From Phycicoccus sp. Root101 (GTDB lineage Bacteria; Actinomycetota; Actinomycetes; Actinomycetales; Dermatophilaceae), in the NCBI RefSeq assembly GCF_001426245.1, contig NZ_LMCM01000006.1, positions 222,865-286,864 of the forward strand: DNA of 64,000 nt. The letters are read 5' to 3'. Positions 58,154 through 64,000 of the stretch are shown here, piece by piece (position 1 is the first letter of the stretch; each line of letters starts with the position of its first letter). A program made the position numbers and the translations under genes. Under the pieces are notes generated by a model. It worked only from the letters and a program-made list of their open reading frames with translations. It searched no databases and was not told where the DNA came from.

Positions 58154-59139
58154 GCACCCCCGAGACCGCAACCGCCCGACTCACGCGGTTGCTGACGATG
58201 GTGCCGTGGCTGGTCAACCGCCAGGGCATCGACACCGGTCAGGCAGCGGCCGAGCTCGGCATCAGCGTCGACCAGCTCGAGGCCGACCTGCGGCTGCTCT
58301 ACCTGTGCGGGTACGGCCAGATGCCGGACGAGCTCATCGACGCCCAGTGGGAGAACGGCCGGGTGTTCGTCACCAACGCCGACACCATTGCCCGGCCCCT
58401 GCGGCTCGGGCGCGACGAGGCCCTCACCCTCATGGTCGGGCTGCGCGCCCTCGCCGCCGTCCCCGGGCTCGGGGAGCGCGACGCCATCGAGCGCGCCATG
58501 GCCAAGCTCGAGGAGGCCACCGGCGCCAGTGCCGAAGCCGCCTCCCGCGTCGAGGTCGCCATCAGCGAGGGCGTCGAGGCCGGGCTGCTCGCCGACGCCC
58601 GGCGCGCCGTCGAGGGCCACCGGCGGATCCACCTGCGCTACCTCGTGCCCAGCCGCGACGAGTCCACCGAGCGCGACGTCGACCCCATGCGCGTGGTGAA
58701 CATCGACGCCAAGTGGTACCTCGAAGGGTGGTGCCACCGGGCGCAGGACACCCGGCTGTTCCGGATGGACCGCATCGAGTCGCTCGAGGTCCTCGACGTC
58801 GACGGCACACCGCCGGCCGAGGCCGAGCTGCGCGACCTCGACGCCGGCACCTTCACCCCGCGCGCCGACGACACCCTCGTCACCCTGCACCTGGGCCGTG
58901 GTGCGGCCTGGGTCGCCGACTACTACCCGGTGGAGACCGTCGAACCAGGACCGGACGGGTCGCTCACGGTGACCCTGCGCACCGCCGACACTCTGTGGCT
59001 GCGCCGGCTCGTCTGGCGACTCGGGGGCCACGGCACCGTCGTCTCACCCCCCGAGCTGGCCCGCACGGTGACCGACGGCGCGGCCGCAGCCCTGGCGGCA
59101 TACGGCATCGACGCCTCCGCGCCCAGCGCGGACGGGTAG
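58150..59139 (+). CDS. pafC: WYL-domain regulator PafC
   Basis: A 329-residue partner of PafB. The N-terminal helix-turn-helix region is TARLTRLLTMVPWLVNRQGIDTGQAAAELGIS. The WYL core is in VDPMRVVNIDAKWYLEGWCHRAQDTRLFRMDRIESLEV, where Trp-Tyr-Leu is visible, followed by the WCX domain. It is translationally coupled to pafB. Confidence 0.94.
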   Translation: MSTPETATARLTRLLTMVPWLVNRQGIDTGQAAAELGISVDQLEADLRLLYLCGYGQMPDELIDAQWENGRVFVTNADTIARPLRLGRDEALTLMVGLRALAAVPGLGERDAIERAMAKLEEATGASAEAASRVEVAISEGVEAGLLADARRAVEGHRRIHLRYLVPSRDESTERDVDPMRVVNIDAKWYLEGWCHRAQDTRLFRMDRIESLEVLDVDGTPPAEAELRDLDAGTFTPRADDTLVTLHLGRGAAWVADYYPVETVEPGPDGSLTVTLRTADTLWLRRLVWRLGGHGTVVSPPELARTVTDGAAAALAAYGIDASAPSADG

Positions 59140-59142
59140 GGT
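59137..59142 (+). promoter_or_regulatory. -10 element, leaderless start at 59150
   Basis: TAGGGT seven bases before the ATG of the small membrane protein gene; its first three bases are the pafC stop. Confidence 0.4.
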
Positions 59143-59149
59143 CGGGCAC

Positions 59150-59461
59150 ATGTGGTGGTGGGTCCTGATCTGGGTGCTTCTCGTGCTGATCGCAGTGGGC
59201 TACCTCGCGAGCCGCGCGTGGGGCGTCTGGGGCCAGGTCAAGGAGCTCAACACCGAGATCGGGCGTGCGTCCGAGACGGTGTCGGCCCTGCAGGCCCAGA
59301 CCGAACGGCTCGGTGACCCCGCCCCACCCGTCGAACCCGCCATCTTCGGCGACCCCCGCCAGCTGCGCCGGGAACGCGAGGTCACCCGTGCTTCGTTGAA
59401 GCAGCAGCGGCGCGCCCGACAGGCGTCTCGCCGTCCGGCTTGGGCACGGCATCTAGACTGA
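59150..59461 (+). CDS. Small membrane-anchored protein between pafC and tatA
   Basis: A 103-residue protein with one N-terminal helix (MWWWVLIWVLLVLIAVGYLA), a short coiled coil (VKELNTEIGRASETVSALQAQTERLG), a Pro-rich spacer and a basic tail with LRREREVTRASLKQQRRAR. The topology resembles TatB-like or divisome accessory proteins, but no family is recognised. A TAGACT near its stop could start the tatA transcript. Confidence 0.78.
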   Translation: MWWWVLIWVLLVLIAVGYLASRAWGVWGQVKELNTEIGRASETVSALQAQTERLGDPAPPVEPAIFGDPRQLRREREVTRASLKQQRRARQASRRPAWARHLD

Positions 59462-59550
59462 CCACAAGGCACGGGAGTCGAAGGGCGCTCCCGGCCCGGC
59501 ACACCTACTGACGCAGATCACCCGCAGGGTGGTCGAGAGGACTGAATTCC

Positions 59551-59874
59551 ATGGGTCGCGGACTCTTCGAAGGCTGGCACATCATCGTCCTGCTGGTCCT
59601 GCTGGTGGTGCTCTTCGGGTTCAAGCGGCTCCCCGACGCCGCCCGGAGCATCGGTCGCTCCATGCGCATCTTCAAGTCGGAGGTGCACGAGATGAAGAAC
59701 GACGGGAAGAGCGCTGCGAGCAGCGACACCGTCAAGGGTGAGGCCGTGGCCGACCCCCAGGCTCCGGGCGCCACCGCGCCGGGCAGGACGCAGGCGGCTC
59801 CCGGTGCGACGACTGCCGCCTCGCCCATCACCGAGGACAACAGTCCCCGCACGGACAACGCCACCGGTCTCTGA
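59551..59874 (+). CDS. tatA: Twin-arginine translocase subunit TatA
   Basis: A 107-residue pore subunit. The N-terminal helix (GWHIIVLLVLLVVLFG) is followed by the amphipathic helix KRLPDAARSIGRSMRIFKSEVHEMKND and a disordered Pro/Ala/Thr tail. GAGAGGA lies ahead of ATG 59551. It pairs with TatC 35 bases downstream. No tatB gene is nearby. Confidence 0.95.
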   Translation: MGRGLFEGWHIIVLLVLLVVLFGFKRLPDAARSIGRSMRIFKSEVHEMKNDGKSAASSDTVKGEAVADPQAPGATAPGRTQAAPGATTAASPITEDNSPRTDNATGL

Positions 59875-59909
59875 CCGAACACGAGTAGAACCACCGAGAC
59901 CGACTGATC

Positions 59910-60716
59910 ATGGCCTTTCGTCGTGCCCGCAGTCCCGAAGGCCGCATGACTCTCGGTGACCACCTGCGCGAGCTCCGTCGGCGGTTCCTGATCTCGGCCA
60001 TCGCCGTGCTGCTCGGGGGCGTGCTCGGCTGGATCTTCTACCCGCAGGTCTACGCGCGCCTGGCAGCGCCCTTCAACGACTACAAGCTGGCCAACCCGCA
60101 GAGCGTCATCAGCCTCAACTTCGGGAACGCCACGGCGGCCTTCTCCCAGCAGGTCAGCCTCTCGATCTTCGTCGGCGTCATCGCCTCGAGCCCCGTGTGG
60201 CTCTACCAGGTCTGGGCGTTCATCCTCCCGGGGCTGACGAAGAAGGAACGCAACATCTCGCTGGCGTTCATCGCGGCGATCTTCCCCTTGTTCCTTGCTG
60301 GTTGCGGCCTGGCCTACTTCGTCCTCCCGGCCGTGCTGGCGGTCCTGTACGGGTTCACCCCCGCCGGCGCCTCGAACATCCAGCAGGTGTCCGAGTACTT
60401 CAGCTTCGTCACGCGGTTCATCCTGGTCTTCGGAGCCGCCTTCCTGCTGCCGGTGTTCCTCGTGGCGCTCAATGCGATCGGCATCCTCCCCGCATCGGCG
60501 ATGCTCAAGGCGTGGCGACCCGCCATCTTCGGCATCTTCGTCCTCTCGGCCATCGCGACGCCCACACCGGACGCCTTCACGATGTTCCTCATGGCCATCC
60601 CGCTCACGGTCCTCTACTTCGTCGCGATCCTCGTGAGCAAGCTGATCGAGCGGCGCAAGCGCAAGGCACGGCCCGACTGGGTCGAGGTTCCGGACGACGA
60701 GGCCTCGACGCTCTGA
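59910..60716 (+). CDS. tatC: Twin-arginine translocase subunit TatC
   Basis: A 268-residue six-helix receptor for Tat signal peptides. It has the conserved N-terminal MTLGDHLRELRRRFLIS, the first-loop Phe/Glu region, SPVWLYQVWAFILPGLTKKERN and the late SAIATPTPDAFTMFLMAIPLTVLY. The C-terminal tail is basic, then acidic. Tat substrates in this window may include the SGNH hydrolase. Confidence 0.96.
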   Translation: MAFRRARSPEGRMTLGDHLRELRRRFLISAIAVLLGGVLGWIFYPQVYARLAAPFNDYKLANPQSVISLNFGNATAAFSQQVSLSIFVGVIASSPVWLYQVWAFILPGLTKKERNISLAFIAAIFPLFLAGCGLAYFVLPAVLAVLYGFTPAGASNIQQVSEYFSFVTRFILVFGAAFLLPVFLVALNAIGILPASAMLKAWRPAIFGIFVLSAIATPTPDAFTMFLMAIPLTVLYFVAILVSKLIERRKRKARPDWVEVPDDEASTL

Positions 60717-60768
60717 AGCCGTCCCCCGACACCTTCCGGGACGGTGCCGCAGCGCCGTCGTGGAGCGG

Positions 60769-60774
60769 TAGCCT
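60769..60774 (+). promoter_or_regulatory. -10 element, leaderless start at 60781
   Basis: TAGCCT six bases before the GTG of the lipid kinase gene. Confidence 0.5.
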
Positions 60775-60780
60775 CCGCGC

Positions 60781-61692
60781 GTGAGCAAGCGCATCGGCCT
60801 GGTCGTGAACCCGACGTCGGGCAAGAACCGCGGCATGAGCCTGGGCCTCGAGGTGGCCCACCGCATGCGGGCCGCCGGCCACGAGGTGCTCGACCTCTCG
60901 GACGAGTCGTATGCCGCCGCGCGGGACCGTGCGCTCGGGGCGATCGCCCAGGGCATCGACGTGCTCGCCGTCGTCGGCGGTGACGGCATGGCGCACCTCG
61001 GCGTCAACCTCGCTGCCGAGACGAAGGTTCCGCTGGCGCTCATCGCAGCCGGCACGGGCAACGACATCGCGCGCGGCCTCGGCCTGCCCGTCCACGACCC
61101 GGTCCGCGCCGCCGACCTCGTGAGCACCGGGCTGCCCCGCACCATCGACGCGGTGCGCCACGTGGACGAGCACGGGCGGCCGCGGTGGTTCGGCGGCGTC
61201 CTGGGGGCCGGGTTCGACTCGCTCGTCAACGAGCGCGCCAACACCTGGCCGTGGCCCAAGGGGCAGATGCGATACAACCTGGCGATCCTGCGCGAGCTGC
61301 CCCTGTTCAGGGCGATCCCGTACGCCGTGACGGTCGACGGGGTGCGCCACGAGACGCGCGCGATGCTCGTGGCCGTCGGGAACGGCCCCAGCTACGGGGG
61401 CGGGATGCAGGTCCTGCCCGACGCCCGGATGGACGACGGGCTCATCGACGTCCTCGTGCTGCACGAGATCAGCACCGTGGAGTTCCTCAAGGTGTTCCCC
61501 ACGGTGTTCAAGGGCGCGCACGTCGGCCATCCCGCGGTCGAGATCCTGCGCGGGCGCCAGGTGACCCTGGAGGCCGCCGGGATCGTCGCCTACGCCGACG
61601 GCGAGCGGTTCGCCCCGCTGCCCCTGACGGTCGAGGTCGTGGCCGGCGCGGTCACGGTGCTGGCACCCTCCCCGCACCGACCCGGCGCCTGA
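60781..61692 (+). CDS. YegS/DagK-type diacylglycerol/lipid kinase
   Basis: A 303-residue soluble lipid kinase. The nucleotide-binding motifs are VVNPTSGKNRG, VVGGDGMAHLGVN and IAAGTGNDIARGLGLP; a later region with DARMDDGLIDVLVLHE matches the family. It probably phosphorylates diacylglycerol or a related lipid, as Rv2252 does. GTG 60781 is leaderless. Confidence 0.92.
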   Translation: MSKRIGLVVNPTSGKNRGMSLGLEVAHRMRAAGHEVLDLSDESYAAARDRALGAIAQGIDVLAVVGGDGMAHLGVNLAAETKVPLALIAAGTGNDIARGLGLPVHDPVRAADLVSTGLPRTIDAVRHVDEHGRPRWFGGVLGAGFDSLVNERANTWPWPKGQMRYNLAILRELPLFRAIPYAVTVDGVRHETRAMLVAVGNGPSYGGGMQVLPDARMDDGLIDVLVLHEISTVEFLKVFPTVFKGAHVGHPAVEILRGRQVTLEAAGIVAYADGERFAPLPLTVEVVAGAVTVLAPSPHRPGA

Positions 61693-61694
61693 CG

Positions 61695-61700
61695 TAGCCT
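61695..61700 (+). promoter_or_regulatory. -10 element, leaderless start at 61708
   Basis: TAGCCT seven bases before the ATG of the helicase gene. Confidence 0.5.
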
Positions 61701-61707
61701 CGGCACC

Positions 61708-64000
61708 ATGTCGACCCCTGCCGAGCGGTTCGCTGCCTCTGCCGCGCGCTCGCCCGCCCGCAACCCGCAGCTCGCGGTGTTCACGGCGGGTCTCGAGTTC
61801 CCCCTCGACGACTTCCAGGAGAAGGCGTGCCGGGCCGTCGAGGCCGGCCGAGGTGTCCTCGTCGCCGCTCCCACCGGCGCCGGCAAGACGATCGTCGGCG
61901 AGTTCGCGGTGCACCTGGCGCTGGCCACGGGGCGCAAGGCGTTCTACACGACCCCCATCAAGGCCCTGTCCAACCAGAAGTACGCCGACCTGGTCCGTCG
62001 CCACGGTGCCGCCAACGTCGGCCTGCTCACCGGCGACTCCTCGATCAACGGTGAGGCGCCCGTGGTGGTCATGACCACCGAGGTCCTGCGCAACATGATG
62101 TATGCCGGGTCCACCACCCTGCGCGGCCTCGGCTTCGTGGTCATGGACGAGGTGCACTACCTCGCCGACCGCTTCCGCGGCGCCGTCTGGGAAGAGGTCA
62201 TCATCCACCTCGCGGAGGACGTGCAGGTCGTCTCGCTGTCGGCGACCGTGAGCAACGCCGAGGAGTTCGGCGACTGGCTGGCCGAGGTCCGTGGCAACCA
62301 CGAGGTGATCGTCTCCGAGCACCGTCCCGTGCCCCTGTGGCAGCACGTCATGGTCGGCCAGGGTGTCTACGACCTGTTCGTCGACGAGCTCTCGGCACCG
62401 ACCACGGGCGCGGACGCGACGCGGGTGAACCCCGAGCTGCTGCAGGCGATCCGGACGACCGAGCAGCGGGGTCGCTGGGACGACGCCGGCCGCACTGCCG
62501 GGCGGGGCGGGGGCGGTCGCCTCCCGCACCACGGCAGGGGGGCTCCCCGCGGTCCGGGTGGCGGTCACGGCGGACGGGGTATGGCGCGCGGCGGCTCCGG
62601 TGGCGGCCCGGGCGGTGGCGGCCGTCCCGGCGGGGGAGCGACGCGCTCCGAGGTCGTGTCCCGGCTCGACCGTGACGGCCTGCTCCCGGCGATCACCTTC
62701 ATCTTCAGCCGGGTCGGCTGCGAGGGCGCGGTCCAGCAGCTGCTGCGCGACGGCGTGCACCTCATCCCCGAGGCGGAGGGGGACCGCATCCGACGCACCG
62801 TCGAAGAGCGCATCCAGGGCCTTGCGGAGGAGGACCTGGGGGTCCTCGGGTACTGGGACTTCGTGGAGGGCCTGTCGCGCGGATTCGCCGCGCACCACGC
62901 CGGCATGCTGCCGACCTTCCGCGAGATCGTCGAGGAGCTGTTCACGGCCGGTCGGATCCGGGCGGTCTTCGCGACCGAGACCCTGGCGCTCGGCATCAAC
63001 ATGCCGGCCCGCACCGTGGTCCTCGAGAAGCTCGTGAAGTTCAACGGTGAGACGCACGCGGACATCACCCCGGCCGAGTACACGCAGCTCACCGGTCGCG
63101 CGGGCAGGCGTGGCATCGACATCGAAGGTCACGCCCTCGTGCTGTGGAACCGTGGCCTGGACCCGCTGTCCGTGGCGGGGCTCGCCTCGACACGGACGTA
63201 CCCCCTGCGCTCGAGCTTCCGCCCGACCTACAACATGGCGGTGAACCTCGTCGCCCAGGTGGGGCGCGAGACGGCGCGCGAGATCCTCGAGACGTCGTTC
63301 GCGCAGTTCCAGGCGGACCGCGCGGTCGTCGGGATCGCCCGGGCGGTGCGCCGCAACGAGGAGGGGCTCGAGGGCTACTCCGAGGGGATGGCGTGTCACC
63401 TCGGTGACTTCAACGAGTACGCCGGGATCCGCCAGGAGATCGCCCGGCTCGAGAAGGACGGTGCCAAGGCACGTTCGGCGGGCCGCAGGGCCGAGGCCGC
63501 GGTCTCGTTGGAGGCGTTGCGCATCGGCGACGTCATCAAGGTCCCCTCGGGCCGCAACGCCGGGTGGGCCGTGGTGGTGCAGCCCTCGAAGTCCTACCGC
63601 GGCGAGGCACCCGCCCCGACGGTGGTGACCGAGGACAAGCAGCTGCGCAAGCTCACCCTCGTCGACGTCCCCGAACCCGTGGAGGCGATCGCCCACGTCA
63701 AGGTGCCGCCACACTTCAACGCCAAGAGCCCCAAGGCCCGTCGCGACCTCGCGACGTCGCTGCGCATCGCCGTGCCGCACGAGCCGCCCCCGAGGCGCCG
63801 GGCGGAGTCGCAGCCGGGCGAGGACGAGAAGATCGCCGAGCTGCGCCGCCAGCTGCGCGCCCACCCCTGCCACCAGTGCCCCGACCGCGAGGACCACGCC
63901 CGCTGGGCCGAGCGGTGGTGGCGGCTGAAGCGCGAGACCGTCGGCCTGCAGCGCAAGGTCGAGGGCCGCACCAACTCGGTGGCCCGCACGTTCGACCGGA
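61708..64000 (+). CDS. helY: HelY/Mtr4-like DEAD/DEAH RNA helicase (partial, 3' end outside)
   Basis: The first 764 residues of a Ski2-like helicase. Walker A is VAAPTGAGKTIVGEF (Lys60), DEVH is at 147-150, SAT is in VVSLSATVSN, and the second RecA domain shows FIFSRVGC, ATETLALGINMPARTVV and QLTGRAGRRGID. A Gly/Arg-rich insert lies at about residues 266-311 between the two RecA domains. A beta-barrel region (IGDVIKVPSG) follows. A CHQC motif with nearby Cys lies around residue 722. Gene position matches Rv2092c. Confidence 0.95.
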   Translation, partial: MSTPAERFAASAARSPARNPQLAVFTAGLEFPLDDFQEKACRAVEAGRGVLVAAPTGAGKTIVGEFAVHLALATGRKAFYTTPIKALSNQKYADLVRRHGAANVGLLTGDSSINGEAPVVVMTTEVLRNMMYAGSTTLRGLGFVVMDEVHYLADRFRGAVWEEVIIHLAEDVQVVSLSATVSNAEEFGDWLAEVRGNHEVIVSEHRPVPLWQHVMVGQGVYDLFVDELSAPTTGADATRVNPELLQAIRTTEQRGRWDDAGRTAGRGGGGRLPHHGRGAPRGPGGGHGGRGMARGGSGGGPGGGGRPGGGATRSEVVSRLDRDGLLPAITFIFSRVGCEGAVQQLLRDGVHLIPEAEGDRIRRTVEERIQGLAEEDLGVLGYWDFVEGLSRGFAAHHAGMLPTFREIVEELFTAGRIRAVFATETLALGINMPARTVVLEKLVKFNGETHADITPAEYTQLTGRAGRRGIDIEGHALVLWNRGLDPLSVAGLASTRTYPLRSSFRPTYNMAVNLVAQVGRETAREILETSFAQFQADRAVVGIARAVRRNEEGLEGYSEGMACHLGDFNEYAGIRQEIARLEKDGAKARSAGRRAEAAVSLEALRIGDVIKVPSGRNAGWAVVVQPSKSYRGEAPAPTVVTEDKQLRKLTLVDVPEPVEAIAHVKVPPHFNAKSPKARRDLATSLRIAVPHEPPPRRRAESQPGEDEKIAELRRQLRAHPCHQCPDREDHARWAERWWRLKRETVGLQRKVEGRTNSVARTFDR

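Noticed and set aside
60604-63897. 1097-codon open frame on the minus strand
   Set aside because: It is antisense to the lipid kinase and helicase genes. The translation is Val/Gly/Arg/Asp-rich with no domain pattern, typical of GC-rich shadow frames.

Overview
The window is very GC-rich actinobacterial chromosome. It encodes mycothiol synthesis (mshC), F420-type oxidoreductases, the Pup-proteasome system and PafBC. From uppP to the HelY-type helicase the gene order follows the mycobacterial Rv2136c-Rv2092c segment, recalled from knowledge and not searched. Small intergenic gaps, absence of mobile elements and overall gene content suggest a Micrococcales actinobacterium, perhaps Intrasporangiaceae; that placement is inference.

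Layout. Positions 1-13.3 kb hold mixed housekeeping genes: the truncated N-terminus of a membrane signalling protein, an orphan ABC ATPase, an NfeD/SPFH pair, a TauE-type permease, a SpoU-type RNA methyltransferase, a PEBP protein, a HipA-like kinase/DUF3037 pair, a MarR-MFS efflux operon with a visible operator, a BCP peroxiredoxin, an ATP-dependent DNA ligase and alanine dehydrogenase. From 13.3 to 19.6 kb come two paralogous 61-residue Cys-rich mini-proteins, an exported glycosidase, tRNA-Leu(GAG), an M20 peptidase, a putative sortase substrate, a very acidic protein and an aldo-keto reductase.

From 19.6 to 36.3 kb lies a conserved actinobacterial block: F420 oxidoreductase, UppP, CorA, the phosphomutase-like/DUF3090/SCO1664/MshC cluster, PAC2, HAD phosphatase, RecB-family nuclease, MetH, site-2 protease, SGNH hydrolase and TrmI. 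From 36.3 to 59.5 kb is the pupylation-proteasome locus. The ATPase ARC/Mpa unfolds substrates, pup encodes the tag, Dop deamidates or removes it, PafA ligates it, PrcB/PrcA degrade, and PafB/PafC form the DNA-damage regulator. The locus is interrupted twice: between arc and dop by a minus-strand block that includes an iron-box-controlled adenylation/carrier/acyltransferase fusion, and between prcA and pafA by hydrolases, a 1-Cys peroxiredoxin, an epimerase and two long coiled-coil proteins. The window ends with TatA, TatC, a lipid kinase and the first part of a HelY-type helicase.

Two sequence-level habits run through the window. About thirty starts have a TANNNT hexamer 6-8 bases (10 in one alternative) in front of the start codon, which points to leaderless transcription. 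The heptamer GTATGCC/GTATGGC (and complements) accounts for most TATG/CATA tetramers, and in three places it forms inverted repeats.

I found no insertion sequence, prophage, CRISPR array or rRNA. The most novel-looking items are the iron-box fusion gene, the divergent dop promoter with a coupled 15-codon upstream ORF, the twin Cys-rich mini-proteins, and the coiled-coil operon opposite pafA.
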